Source: Plotosus lineatus
Lineage: Eukaryota > Chordata > Actinopteri > Siluriformes > Plotosidae
Assembly (NCBI GenBank): GCA_024760905.1
Contig: CM045731.1
Coordinates: forward strand, 50,555,001-50,619,000
DNA: 64,000 nt
Direction: 5' to 3'
Position 1 is the stretch's first letter, and every line of letters starts with the position of its first letter. This document shows, one piece after another, positions 36,000 to 49,064 of the stretch. The translations under genes were made by a program, and so were the position numbers. Under the pieces are notes generated by a model. The model saw only the letters and a program-made list of their open reading frames with translations, was not told the origin of the DNA and ran no database searches.

Positions 36000-37180
36000 G
36001 AATTGAAGCGGGTATAATAGATTTTTCAGAAACAGATTAATTTGGATGTGATATATAGTTCCTGGAGTTATTTTTTGCCATCATATTAGTCATTAAAAAG
36101 ATCTCCGGTACTCGTCGTTATTATTCCAATCGTTCCAGTTGGTTAAAAAAATAAAAAAGACAAAAATATGAAATAACACGCTAGATGTCTTAAAATGTCA
36201 GAGGTACTGAAAGCCATAATTACAACACCCTACCACTCCATATAAATGTAATCCAGTCCAAATAGAGCTCAAGTGCAGGAATGACAGTTGAGGAAAAGGT
36301 AAAACAAAACATGTGCACGTGCACACACGAGCTTGCACAGAAAATGTGACTTTTACAATTGGTGATTTCTTTTTTTTTTTTTTCCTGCCCTAAAATCCAG
36401 GACAACATCACTGTTTAATTTCAGATCCAGTAAATTAAAACTGCAGCATGTTGGCATTAAAACACTCGGCGCAATAGGAGCCATGCTGGATGGATGCATC
36501 TATGAGTTAGGTAGTGTGTACTGTGTAGCTTTCTGGTGTCATCAACCAAAAAGGAAAAGCCACGATCTACTGAGCATTTATTTTTCTCTGTTGTTCAAGG
36601 TCCTACTTTGATTAAAAATAGAAACATCCAAAAATAATATTTCTCAGTTTTCCAGATGAGCTGCAGCCACTCAAAGCTTAATTCATGTGTGGCTAAGAAT
36701 CTCCAGGGACTGAGTTGACAAATTTTCTCTCATTCTGAAACTTACCCCGAGCAGCCGACTCAGACTATCCCTCTGAGCATATTTGCATTTTTTTTTTAAT
36801 CAATGGCTTCCATAGTACAACAGGAAATGTACTGTAACGGTGTGCACTAGCAGTACTTCATGATCAATGCTCAACTCATTAAAAATATAATTACCTTCTT
36901 GTACAGCAACAAGTGTTCCTTGAACAAATCCTCACGAAGCACCTGAAGAGGAAACCTATTTTCATATTCATTGCATTTTTGATGCAGAGAAATAATGAAA
37001 CGCATAAAACTAGGTCACATCAGCATAAGAAGAAAATATACTGTAGGTTACCAAAAATATCTCGTAGGCGAGCGACAAAACACACTGGTGGAAGTATAAA
37101 AGCATTGCTTATTATACCTGCATTTCATTTGTGCTCTTTGAAGACTGAACACCGTCAGGTTTCTGCCTTAAGTACTCCGG
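36000..37180. other. unassigned sequence
   Basis: Short A/T tracts (36368-36382, 36789-36798). No gene or recognised repeat. Confidence 0.45.
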
Positions 37181-37184
37181 TGCC

Positions 37185-37345
37185 CTCACCTTCAATTCCC
37201 TGAAGTTCTTGCCTTCAATTCCCCTCATGTTCCCAGCTTTAATTCTCCTGTTGCTCCAGCCTCCAATTTCCCCATGTGGTCCTGCCTTCCATTCCTCTCA
37301 CGTTTCCCGCTTTTGATTCCCCTCGAATTCCCATCTTCAAATAAC
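37185..37345 (+). repeat. degenerate about 25-bp minisatellite
   Basis: About six imperfect units with a ccttcaattcccctcatgtt-like core (ccttcaattcc, ctttaattctcc, cctccaatttcc, ccttccattcc, cttttgattcc) recur every 25-26 bp. No coding frame. Confidence 0.7.
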
Positions 37346-37349
37346 TTTA

Positions 37350-38695
37350 AGATCCTATAGGAAACTGCTCTTTACCCTCTTCCACATACATGAGCTCACA
37401 GTCTCTTATGTCTGGTTACTGGGTCTATTTTTGGATAAAACTTTGTTGATTTTCAGAATATAATTTTACATCAAAAGTAAATTATCCCGCACACTGTTGT
37501 AGAATAAAACAAATTTTATTAATCTAATTTTATGCAGCGAGAAAAGTAATAATAAAATACAGAATTTAGAGGATTGACTTTGATAAAAACAAAGGGCTAA
37601 AAAAAATTAAAATAAAATAAAAACAGCCCTTTCAGCATTTGACGGATTCCTCTGGTTTCTTCTGTTAATACTCTTGGTTCATAAGACGGAGTGGGAGGAA
37701 AAGAAATCCACATCAAATCCCAGCAGCAGTGCATCCATATAACTGGAATAAAGGGGGGAAAAAAGTAGAAGAAAAGAAGCGAGGCCACCTGCCATGCTGA
37801 TGGAGTGAGTTCATCTGTATTCGTCACGCAGTACTGAAGACACTTCTCAGAGTCAGCATGCAGTAGTGGTGCGGTTTGGAGTGTACATCATCGTGGTAAT
37901 CGACATCACCATCATTGCTCAGAAAGACTGGGTCGTGTTACAACTTTCTCTAAAGGGCCTGTTACAAATGAGTCTACTCCTTTCTCAGAGCTGCATGCAT
38001 CACTTGACCAGCAGAGACAAGACTGCTTACGGCAACGCGGTCAGAAATGCCATTGTTTGTGTGTGTCTTCAGTCAAGATTCCCTACAAAGATAAATATTT
38101 CATAAACGGAAAGAAAAGCTAACTGTAAATAAAGGTCACAATGTCAAATTCACTAACAAAATAAACAGCTGAAGAATGGGAATTTGACTACAAAGACAAT
38201 AAAAGACACAAAATGGTTCATAGCAGGATGTGTGTAAAAGTTTAAAATATACAGTGAACCTCAGCATGGGGAGCTCATTACTAATATCAAACTAGACTGC
38301 AGCAAACACTAGTTTAATAACAGTTCTTACCCAGCCTGCCGTTCCTGATAATTCACCACTAGCGGTTAGGAACAAGGAATTCCAACACAATGACGACAAT
38401 AAAAACTTTTTATTCCTTTTTTTTCTTTTTAACTTGCAGTTGTAGATAGGAAACAAAACCCTTCCCAAAAACACTACTCGATTCAGTGTAATTCAATGTA
38501 TGTAGCTAATGCAGCTCATTTAAAATCAACATGCTAAGTCTAAGTGCCTGAACCTTTCTAGGTAGTAAGAGTATTAATTATAGAATGTACGTATGAATAG
38601 TATCGATATGAACATTGCTATCGAGGATATGGCATTTAAACTTTATACATTTTTTAAAGCCACAGTGGAGGATTTGGTATCATTTAGGTTTGTTG
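37350..38695. other. unassigned sequence
   Basis: Nothing recognised. Confidence 0.45.
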
Positions 38696-38696
38696 A

Positions 38697-39567
38697 CCCA
38701 ATACTGGGATTATTACCCCCCCAATTTTCTCCCAAGTTTAGTTGTATCCAATTCCCACCCATCAGCATGCACACACACCCTTTTTTTTCAAACTGTGGCG
38801 CATGTGTACTTGGGGATAGCAGAACACACTCAAAGGGAAAGCACTAGTCACAACCTCAGACAAATTAGCTCAAAGATGCCCATAATTGGCTGGTGAACCC
38901 TCCCATGAGAGTTCAGCCAAGTACAGTGGTACCTTGACTTACGAGTGTCTTTTATAACAAATTTTCCATTATACGAGCTTCGATCCCACCATAAAACTAC
39001 CCCATCCAATGAGCAAAATTTTGATTTATTAGCTCTTCTGGGGAAATGGCTTTTTCGGGCCGATTAGCCTTATATTCTTCCGCGGGTATTCCTCTGCGCT
39101 CCCAGAACGCCTTGTGCACAATGCTTCTCAATTCTTTTCATTCATGCCTCCTATAGGAAAAAAAAAACATTTCATGAAATATTAACGCAGAGATCACAAC
39201 ACTACAGGAAACACAGTAAGAGCGCCACTGCCAGCTACTGTGGCGGATGCGCAATTACACTTAATTTAATTGTAATTGTACTCTAGTACAGTATGGAAAA
39301 ACGCATGTTCCCCAGGGTCATATGCATCCCCACCATCACACCGCACCCCCCTTGAGAAGCACTGGCCTTATGGGAGCTCACCATGAGCCTTTCCTTGCTG
39401 GTATTTGTAGTGTGCACATGCACAAAATTCTCCTCATCCTCCTCCTTCTCTATTACGCACCACCTCGTGCCTGCCCACATGACATTTTCACCGCAGTCGA
39501 TGATTGGAAAGGTTAGTTGACTTTTTGTTTATTCATGTTTTATTATTATTTATTATTAATGTTGAAT

Positions 39568-39607
<40 letters not shown>

Positions 39608-39931
39608 GAAATGTTTATTGTTTTTACATACTTATCTTTAAAATATTTGGTCAAATATACGTGTTTGTCTCCGGTTATATGAGTTTGGGAGGGGGTTGGA
39701 ACGGATTAGCTGGTTTTCTATTATTTCCGATGTGAATTTTTGTTTTATCTATCGAACATTTTGACTTATGAGCTTGCGCTCAGAACGGATTAATTTAATA
39801 AGTCAAGGTACCACTGTAGCTCCAATGAACTTCCGGCCATGGATGGCTACAGCATTAACCCAGATTCAAACTTACGATCTCGTAGTTAATCGGAATGCAC
39901 CTTGTTGATGAGCCACTCAGGAGCCATACTT
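38697..39931 (-). repeat. SINE-D split by a Tigger element
   Basis: The minus-strand head (39819-39931) is atggctcctgagtggctcat with a B-box-like taagtttgaatctgggttaa. The remainder (38697-38921) ends in tgggtgggaattggatacaa and acttgggagaaaattggggg. Removing 38924-39816 and one TA restores a continuous element. I recall this ...ccccaattttctccc... SINE from ostariophysan fish. Confidence 0.75.
38924..39816. mobile_element. Tigger non-autonomous element inside SINE-D
   Basis: The two termini are identical for 18 bases: cagtggtaccttgactta, left and inverted right. TA lies on both sides (38922-38923, 39817-39818). Length 893 bp. The interior has an (ATT)n tract at 39541-39607 and no transposase frame. 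Confidence 0.9.
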
Positions 39932-41616
39932 TTAGTTTTAAAACAGTGCCCCCTGTATAGTTTGCTAGGTCACCGCAGGGCAGAAACATACTGATTTTCA
40001 TTCTTGATGAAAGTGTTCGATTGCCCATTCTTTGTGCCCCAGATGTTGACAGAGAGGTTTTTGAAACTGAATTTAAGACACTAAATGTGGCCTGTTAAAT
40101 TTTTAACACTCATGTTTTTAGTCCTAAATTTGTGAACATAAAAAAAGTGAAAGACTGATTAAAATATGCGGTTCTGAATTCATTCACAAAAAAACTCAAT
40201 GCTAGTAATTCAGAAGCTTTCAAATTTAAAAATCTGATGCGACTGATTTGCTCCATAGTTTCTGTAAAGCTCATAATTTTGGGACCTATGAATGTGGAAA
40301 AGATTTGTTCAATCTGCTTGAAGTATTCTGCAGCATTTTCAAAACCCTGAACCCATTTCCAAAGTGATAGATTTATATGGTGTTTTTGTATAGACACCGA
40401 AACTCACAAAAAAAAAAAAAAAGTGTTCCATTAGCAAAGACAAACTCATAAACTAAACACAAACAGGAATGATTAAAAAGTCGAGGTCCAGTCGAACTCC
40501 AAAACCATCAAGGGTATTAAAATTAAGTATCAGAATACAATAAGCAGTGATCTATTAAATGCCCAAAAGTGTTCATTGTTCCAACTGCCAAGTGATTTTC
40601 AAAAAATTAAACAGCAGTCCATGCCGATATGAAAACCTGTCCCGAGGTACCACACCCCTCTGACATAAATTGGTCTAGAGGTAATTTCAGTAGAGTAGTT
40701 GGCTTTGCAGCAGTGTGTCAAAGACAAACTTCTATTGTTTAATAAACACTAATAAACATTATAAAATGACAACTGTTTGATCACCAGTGCAGACACTTTA
40801 GTCTAAGGCGGTATAACAAAAGTTAAACATAGCTACTAACCAATACTGTATTATACATCTGCTGATATCTAGGTAGCACATGAGATGCATTGATGCCTGC
40901 ACTGTCCATTCACTGAGGACCAGAAGGCAGATATTTTAGTTAACAATAACAAATCTGGCACTTAAGTGGCAACAAAAACGATACAGCAGATTAAAAACTT
41001 GAACCCCTACTAATGTCACATGCTTGTAAGCTGTAATCACTTCAGCTTCAAAAACCCCAGTAAGAGTAAAAAAAAATTATATGAAAAGTAATTGATGTGC
41101 CGGTCAGAGAAAATTATTCATCTAAAAACAAACCTGGGATGACGGCGCCGCCTTCAACAAGCCTGGAATTAATCCAAGTTAAGCCCTAAGACAAACTGCA
41201 GGTCTTGTGTTTGCTGAGTGAACTAGCAAAAAAGAAGAAAAAGAAGAACAAGAGGAAGAAGAAGAGTGCCTTAATCACTGCTGTGCATCTATAGGAGCAA
41301 AAAAATCTATCCCTCTGGATTAGTCATATCTATCGCGACTGGCTGTCACAGATGCAACCATTTGTGGACACCACAGAATTTAGGAAACAACAGTGAGAAC
41401 AAAATGAAGACAGCACTTAACAAAACAAAACAAAATTTATTCACGATACTTTGACCTGGAACAGTTTGCAACTAGTACTGTTTCACATAGAGCACCTCTG
41501 TCTATTAATAACAAGGACAGAAAAAAAATTAATACCAGGAGACAGGAAAAAAGTAAAAACAAATCAATAAAACACTGATCAATTTTGGTCTTAAAGAGTT
41601 GCATCTCAAGGCCATA
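39932..41616. other. mostly unassigned; SINE-B/A chimera scrap at about 39950-40020
   Basis: On the minus strand aaaatcagtatgtttctgcc runs straight into ctgcggtgacctagcaaact and atacaggggg, a decayed version of the SINE-B middle joined to a SINE-A tail as at 23085-23405. The rest is unassigned. GA-rich purine sequence occurs at about 41226-41267. Confidence 0.4.
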
Positions 41617-42165
41617 CAGTCGGCCTTTGACCATTCGCGGTTCAGCGCTCACGCCCTTGCATGCTCGTGGATTGGCGACAAACCCAGAAGTAACTGGCAC
41701 GTGATTCAAATTTAGCCAATGGCTGAGAGCTTTTGTTTCTCCCTCCTGCTGATTGGTTGCAGATGATGTGTACACCTCTTTTTTTCTCCGTCGCACACAA
41801 GTTATCAATGTGATTGCCTGAATTGCGAAGTAAATTTTTTTAGTGTGTTTTTAATTATTAATTAAGCCCTATGATGCCACTCAAACGCCCTGAATCTTCT
41901 CTAGCTTCTGGTAAGGAGCTTAAGGCGTTTTATTTATTCATAAATATCCTAGCACAAACTTAAATTTTTTTTACTTAATGATTACTACATTTTACTGCAT
42001 TATTACTGTATGAATGAGTAAGGCTGTCTAGAGAATGTGTTTAAGAAGCATATTTTAGCGCAAGTAATATACATAGGGTTTTAAAACCAAATCAATAACT
42101 CGTGGACTTTCATGATCCACGGGAAGGGCCAGAACCAAACCATCGCAAAAAAAACGGGCCTACTG
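41617..42165. mobile_element. Tigger-like non-autonomous element
   Basis: The left end cagtcggcctttgaccattc and the right end, inverted, cagtaggcccgttttttttg are flanked by TA (41615-41616, 42166-42167). A cgtggac/gtccacg-type motif near the right end is also typical of the family. No transposase. Confidence 0.8.
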
Positions 42166-42167
42166 TA

Positions 42168-43300
42168 TATGGAAATGTAACGGATAGCACTATTACAGTT
42201 TAATTTTAGAAAATAGCAAATCCCAGGGTTCTATTTAACTGTTTTGTCATCATTTCTATGGTAGCAAACTATAGTTTGCATTTCAAGTAGTAGTCTCCAG
42301 TGCCAAACCTTTGTAACACATGTACATCTGCAGCTATAGATGTGTCCAAAGTACACTTCTGAGGTGACTCTCACACTGGTCCTGCACTGAAGTTCATACA
42401 GCATAGAGTGAAGCATTTATACTTGAGTTTAAGATGCATGTTTCATTCTAGCAAGTTACTGCTTTTATACAAACACGAAGAGATAGTTCAGTCTTTTAAT
42501 GGTGGAATATTTTATGAAAAAGAAGATAGACAAAAAGATGTTTCGAAACAAATTTACTGGGGAAACCATGCTGATATTCAACTAAAGCATTTCTGAGGTG
42601 TGGTCACTTGTCTGCATTCTATGGCTTGAAGCACTTTAGTGTACATAGTGTTTACACTGGCTATTACTATAGCGCTTTATATAATGTTGAAAGCTGCTTT
42701 AAATATTATATCATTCTTTTTACAAGGAAGAGGACTCACCAGAGACCGCCCAATATGATATGCTCATGATACACAAGTTTCAATTTGATTTGCATTGCAA
42801 TTCTGTATAGTAATTCATAAAAACAATACTGTTGTATATTACAATTAATTCCTCATTTTTTATACAATTTTTAAACCTTGGACCATTAAAAAAAATTAGA
42901 CTTTTCAACAAAAAACATACAATTCGCTCTGACAGCTGAATAATTTACAATGTGCCACCTGTAGGACTATAGAGGACCAGCAATGTTTCACCACTGAATT
43001 TAAACATGCACAAGTGTTCTTTAATGCTATTATTTTTCTATTTAAAATCCAATAAAACATTCTCATCATTATTTTTTAACTATCTTGTACATTTTGGACT
43101 TTATGAGTTGTATCTACCAATATATGCTGCTTTATCAAGATAAATAAAAGCAATTAAGGTAAATTTAAGGTTATATGGTAATAAACAGAAAAATTCTGTA
43201 GTATCTCTTAGTGTTTAAGGTTTTAAAATGGGTGGGGGATTTTTTGGAGCCAGTATGGCGATAAATGAATCACTTCACATACACACGCACACACACTATC
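42168..43300. other. unassigned sequence
   Basis: AT-rich, no gene or repeat body recognised. Confidence 0.45.
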
Positions 43301-43318
43301 ATACTGGATATTCTTTAA

Positions 43319-43660
43319 AGGGAAGTGGTAGCCTGGTGGTAAAAGGTGCTGGTCCAAAGGTTGGGGGTTTGAGTCCCACTCTCCACAAGGTTGTCATTGT
43401 CCCACCAGTGCAGCTAACTGGGTTATCAAAGGCCGGCCATGTCTCTCACGGTCTATGGTGAGAGACATGTAAAAGAACCATTGCTGACTTTAGGCTGCAA
43501 AGAGTAGCTTCATAGCTGTCAATGTGTTTCTGCCCCTTGCTAAAGGGTTGAGTCAGGAAGGGCATCTGACATAAAAACTTCTGCCAAATCAAACATGCGA
43601 ATCCGATGATTCGCTGTGGCGACCCCTGAAAAAGGGAACAGCCGAAAGGAAAAGAAGAGA
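43319..43660 (+). repeat. SINE-B, full length with target duplication
   Basis: The head is gaagtggtagcctggtggta with B-box-like gggggtttgagtccc, and the tail cgatgattcgctgtggcgac followed by agccgaaaggaaaag. The flanks atactggatattctttaa (43301-43318) and atactagatagtctttaa (43661-43678) match at 16 of 18 positions. Confidence 0.9.
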
Positions 43661-43679
43661 ATACTAGATAGTCTTTAAG

Positions 43680-45440
43680 ATGGAGAAGTTTTTGACGATA
43701 AGGCAAAAGGAGACTAAAAAGCTTAATAACACAAACCATAACAGGAATTATGATGTTAGTTCTTCAAATAGATAAGATAAGAACCAGAATATATTTGACA
43801 AACAATTCTCATCTTCTTCTGTAACCTGTTCTGGAGTGGAAAGCTCTCGGTACCCACAGATTAGCATCTCAATGCCTTCTTTAGATTGTTTTCACTTGAA
43901 GACATCAGGGCCATTCAGGGATCAGGCACAACAATACGACCACATGCTAGATTGAGATGGAAGGAGAAAAGGACCCAGAAGAGGGAAGAAAATCAGCCTG
44001 AATGCATTTTTTGCATGCTTTATTGTGTGAAGTCTTGCTATTCCAGTCTCTCAATGACAGGTTTCTGGATAAGTACTTATTTGAAATGAACTACTTTGAA
44101 TAGCTTCCCTTTGTTTTTGTACACTATATGGTATCTTGGTCTCTTCGTAAAGAATAAAAATTTTCAAACCATCTTTTCTCATTCTCATGAGTCTCATGAC
44201 ATGTTTCTGTGAGCCTGTCATGTATATCAAAGTACTAACTGCCACAATTACAGATATATGCTGATTGGTTCCAGTCACTGGAGCAATAACCTGCTAACAA
44301 GAGCAGAATGACAATGGCAAAGTGGGAGACCAGAGAGTCATGAGTGCCTAAGGGAGCAGCTTCGCTCCAGGCAGATGGAGGATTCATCCTCTACACGTCC
44401 TTCAGATTAGCAAGGAGCATGGAGAAGCAAGCTGATCAGAAGCTGGGCTCAACATGCTCTGTCCCTGACTGGGAATGGTGCCATGCTGTTTGCTTGCCTG
44501 CTCTGTGGTCTCATGGAGGCATGGCCAGCTCAGAAAACGATGAAGGGATGCAGTTGATCGTCAGGGTTCTGCTACACCCTGGAGAGGCAACTCGTCCAGT
44601 CGGTAAAAACCGGCAATCAAATCACACCATGGGGCCATGACAGGACTGGGTGCTTCATTAACACCATTTTCAAGAGCAAAATTTTGGGGTTTTTTGAGGT
44701 CATATCAACTTTTAATGTGGTAGGGGCCATTAGATTTGTCCAACCTGCTGATCACATGTATATTAGAGTGAATATAGTAAACTGTTCATTCGTCTCACTC
44801 ATATGAGCAAGCAACTGTTGCTTTAAGAGAACTTTGGGTATTGTCACCTCAGTCTAGACAATTCCATAAACATTACTATTAAATTGGGGAGGGGGGGCAC
44901 AACTGGTTTCAATTCTCCAAAATATTATTGCTACACATCTGAAAACATACAAAAAGGCAAGGCAGGTAATCTCTAGACTGCACCTATAGTGTGCTGTCAA
45001 ATACAATAACTGACATGTTTTCTTGCCGCGTGATCAGATTAGTCAACAAAACCTGTTTTAGGCAGTAGGTCCTTAAAAAAATTTAGTTCTGAAGTTGGTC
45101 TTGCATTAGAAAGATAATACTGTACTTAATGACAAAATAATTTATGTTCATGTGTAACTCAGGATTCTCATGTAAACACCTAACTGTCTCTTTCCAACGG
45201 CTGATAAATGGATAGTACAAGTCAGGACTTGCTTTTAAAAGATAAAATTACACAAAACAGACTTTGGTAGGACAAACAACTTAAGAACTCTTTAGGGTTC
45301 TCGCAACTACAGCCATTTTTCACCACTTAGTAAGAATCAGTGAAATTATTTTTTTTGTTGTTTGTTTTTTGTTGTTTGTTTTTTTGTTAGTTTGATTCAG
45401 GTTTACACATCACAGAAGATGGGGCTGAAAACTTACAAGG
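43680..45440. other. unassigned sequence with a GC-richer block at 44340-44640
   Basis: 44340-44640 is GC-balanced and open for 98 codons on the plus strand, but no protein family is recognisable. It may be an uncatalogued dispersed repeat (catggaggcatggccagctc). T-rich runs lie at 45350-45386. Confidence 0.35.
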
Positions 45441-45461
45441 ACGGCGCTATGTTCCAACAGC

Positions 45462-45680
45462 CCATTATTCTCATGCCTGCGTGGGTTTTTCTCCAGGCAC
45501 ACTGATTTCCTACCCCATTTCAAAAAAATGCATAACAGACCAATTGAATGTTCCAAATCACTCCTCGGTGCAAGTATGAATGGTCTAGCAAGCTGTTCAG
45601 AGTGTACCTTATCCCAGAGTCAGCTGGGATAGGCCCCAACCTCCAATAAGAATTAAGCCGCTTAGAAAATGAATGAATAT
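45462..45680 (+). repeat. SINE-A copy (plus), tail-to-tail with the next
   Basis: Contains gcctgcgtgggtttttctcc, agagtcagctgggataggcc and ends in aagccgcttagaaaatgaat. Confidence 0.75.
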
Positions 45681-45738
45681 ATATTTTTTAAATTTTGTAA
45701 AATTCCACCACTTCTGTCTTCACCTTTAACTGTTTCAT

Positions 45739-45985
45739 GCATTCGTTCATTTTCTGAATCGCTTAATCCTAATTAGGGTCACAGGGAGGCTGGCGCCCAT
45801 CTCAGCTGACTCCGGACGAGGGCGGGGTACACCCTGGACAGTTCACCAGGCTATCGCAGGGCTAACACTCACACAACCATTCATATTCACACTCATACCT
45901 AGGGGTGATTTGGAACACCTTAAACCCACACAACCACGGGGAAAACATGCAAACTAGACACAGAAACACCCAGGCTGGGAATCCT
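45739..45985 (-). repeat. SINE-A copy (minus)
   Basis: It starts with tail sequence attcgttcattttctgaatc, then agggtcacagggaggctggc and ggtacaccctggacagttca. The body acaaccacggggaaaacatg remains. It lies about 60 bp from the plus-strand copy in opposite orientation. Confidence 0.8.
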
Positions 45986-45999
45986 TTACAAACTCGCTA

Positions 46000-46640
46000 T
46001 TCTACATTTTTCACTCTAACTAAGATATTCCCATTGTTGTAAAATAGATGCTAAATATCCTCACATAATTAATTACAAAACACTACGTGATAATTAAATC
46101 ATAGCAAATCGGAGCACGTCCTTGTGCCTTTCCCGGAGCTCTTTCTGTAGGAGAAAATTTTAGTGTACGGTACGTGCATCAACACAGCATTACAAAGCAC
46201 AACCTACAAAAACTACTGCAGTGCTCACACCATTTTGAAGTGCTGCCTCATCTTTATAACTGATGTCAAACTGACAGCAATATTTAATCTACAGCAATTC
46301 AGTGCAGTCTGGAAATGCTCACAGAGAACTATACAGTACAAAGTAAAAACAAAAAAAACTTTACAATGTGAAGAAGAATTTAGGGACTACAGTATATAGA
46401 AATATATATACAAAAATCCTTAAGTGCCTCAGGACATAACTAATATATGTAAAACACAGAACATAAAATGATAACACAAACATAAAAACACACACAAAAA
46501 AATGTAAGTAAACTTAATTGTGTACATCATAACACAATGACGTAATTACGCAGGTAAATGCATAAATCTCAAAGTAATTACAGAATTATTGACCAAAACA
46601 TGCAAGCACATTTCTACTTTGCATTTACACAATTACATAA
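46000..46640. other. unassigned sequence
   Basis: AT-rich intron sequence without recognised elements. Confidence 0.45.
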
Positions 46641-47180
46641 GAAATTACCCACCAATGTCAGAACAATTATAAATATTTAACAAATATGTAAGTATGAATC
46701 TACTAATTTAACTGCACAAGTATGCAGCTTTCTAAAAATGTACTGTACACAAGTATGTGCATAAGTACTGAAGTACAAAAAAGTTATAACTCAAGTACAG
46801 TCCAACAACACAGGTCTCTAACTACTTTAATAGGTCACCAAGTAAAGAGTAATTACACATAGAAGTAGATAACGATACGCACAAACCGACATTTACGACA
46901 CTTGACAGACACCCTTATTCAGAGTGAGTTACATTCATGTTATTTTTCTTTGCAAGTAGAGGCAAGGTGAATAAAATTAGAAAATAACCAAGTATGTAGT
47001 AATAGAAGTATGTAAATCCATAACTATTTTCGTAAGTTCAAGTATGGAACCGTTTAAGTAGTCAAGTATAATTATGTAGCTGATTGTGCAGCCTTTTATG
47101 TAAACACAACTCAAGTATAGAAATGTGTAAAGTATGAGTGGAAGTAATTAATTATAAAAATATGTAGGAATTTAAGTGTG
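46640..47180. repeat. degenerate low-complexity region rich in aagtat/agtac
   Basis: The words aagtatg, caagtat and aagtac recur more than a dozen times at irregular spacing (cacaagtatgtgcataagta, accaagtatgtagtaataga, gttcaagtatggaacc). At about 46905-46950 it is interrupted by a SINE-E-like scrap (cttgacagacacccttattc). Confidence 0.5.
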
Positions 47181-48950
47181 TAAGAAGAATACTCAGAGCA
47201 AAAGGCTCCACCAAGCAAGAAAATTCAGAAAGTATACCGCACCCCCTGATGGGTCTAATGTAATACCACACATCCCAAAAAACTTGCAATGTCACAAAAC
47301 ATTTTTCATGGCTCCAAAATTTGATCTGGATCATCTCAAAAATATAATGGAATCTTCCCTATTGAGAGCATCACCTCGGGTAGGAATTTCATGAAAATCT
47401 GCACTGAATGTTTTGCAAAATCCTGGTACCACACAAAACTAACCAAAAACCAAAGCTCTTTATTAGAAGTAATTACTGCACTTAAGTAAATGCCTTTGCT
47501 ATGTTTGGAGAAGAGGTTTGAAGTTGCCAGAGTACACACTGGAGATTTACCCCTTCAGCTGGTTTCTGCATGTTTTCTCCATTTTAGTAGCTGTTCTGTT
47601 GCTAGAAACAGGAAAAGAGTCGTGGAAAGCTTATGTCATGTCAAATAATAGCTACTGCCACTTTAAGAGCAATGTTTCACTCTTCTCAGGATTTACAAAC
47701 TCAAGTCACATCTGATAGAGGGTATTGTAGGGCAGCAGTCAAGTCTTGCCTCAATGAAGTGAAGAGAAAGGGGAAAAGTAGTGGTCCACTTTAGATGCCA
47801 TTCACATTGACCTTCACTGCCTAGTTGACTTTTGTCAGGATATACGAACTGGGGGTGGGGGTGGGGGAATCAATCAATTTATTAAAAAAAAAAAAAAAAA
47901 AAAAAAAAATCAATTTATTAAAAAAAAAAAAAAAAAAAAATCACTTGATAATCTTTACTCAATATTAAGAAAAATAAATAAAGGTATTCGTAATAACAAT
48001 ATGTATTAGTAATACTGTGTATTGTGCATTCGGTTAGATTCTCTCACATATGCTTCTCTGATTAAATATGTTCATGTAGCAGGCAGCCAACATGAGGGTG
48101 AAATTATTTTCTGCAGTTGCAGGCAGTACAAAAGCAGCTGTACACATGCTGTTGCTGATGGTGTGAGCACTCATTATTTGAAAGGAAGGGCAGAAGGACA
48201 CTGACAATGTTGTTGCCATTTCTGAACCAGACCCTACGGACAGTCGAGCTCATTGGAGGGAGACAGCAGCGACCGGCACTAAAATCAGATTTAACACGGG
48301 GATTAAACCCAAGGCTAATATGCTGTTTATAGCAAGGGTAAGAGGCACATCTAAGGTAGCATGTTCTCATTAAGGGTTTTGGAGAACTACTGGACGGCAC
48401 TCAGAAATGTTTCAAGGTTAGAATTACTGCTGAATTTAACATACACAGAGGCATCATTCCGTCTTATGCTGTACAAGAGTCTGACATACAGCCTATTCAT
48501 CAGCTAATCTGATGACCAATAGTAAAGGTGGAACAAAAGTCATTCACATGTACGCTTCAATAGAAAGAGCGATTGTGGCCAATCATAGTGATTGCTCAAA
48601 GTGGGTAAACTTTTTAAAAGGTGGGAGAAGGGGAAGGGCTGGTATAGATTGTGCACTCATTTTCTAGACAGTGGTTTTTAAAATGTTCCTAGTCTCTTTA
48701 GATGATCAATAGAAGCATTATACAAATGGATGAAGCTTGCATATATGTCCTTGTTTGTGACTGCGGTGCAGATGTAATATACTGTAATTTTCCTGTGATT
48801 ACACCTGAATCATATTTTGTTGTGACGGAAATATCTTAAATCCCAAGCGGCACCTGTAAAAGCCTGAGCACACCAAGTATGTCCATCAGTCCATTCCATG
48901 ATGTATTGCATTGCTGACTTTAATTGCAGTGCAGGATGTCTGTTATGCAT
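47181..48950. other. unassigned sequence with paired poly-A units
   Basis: Two units of tcaatttattaaaa plus long A runs occupy 47870-47940 and follow a ggggtggggg stretch. No gene found. Confidence 0.45.
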
Positions 48951-48954
48951 TGCA

Positions 48955-49060
48955 ATGCAAAGGGTCATGGGAAGGCTAGAGCAAATCTTATTTGACACTG
49001 GGAAAAGACGGTGTACACCCTGAACATATATAACAGTTCACCAGATCAACGGGCCAACAG
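48955..49060 (-). repeat. SINE-A tail scrap
   Basis: gggtcatgggaaggctagag and gtgtacaccctgaacatata with a ttcaccagatca stretch correspond to the SINE-A 3' half in reverse. Confidence 0.45.
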
Positions 49061-49064
49061 CATT

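Noticed and set aside
44344..44640. 98-codon GC-richer frame
   Set aside because: No protein similarity recognised; may be an uncatalogued repeat, so noted only as an interval.
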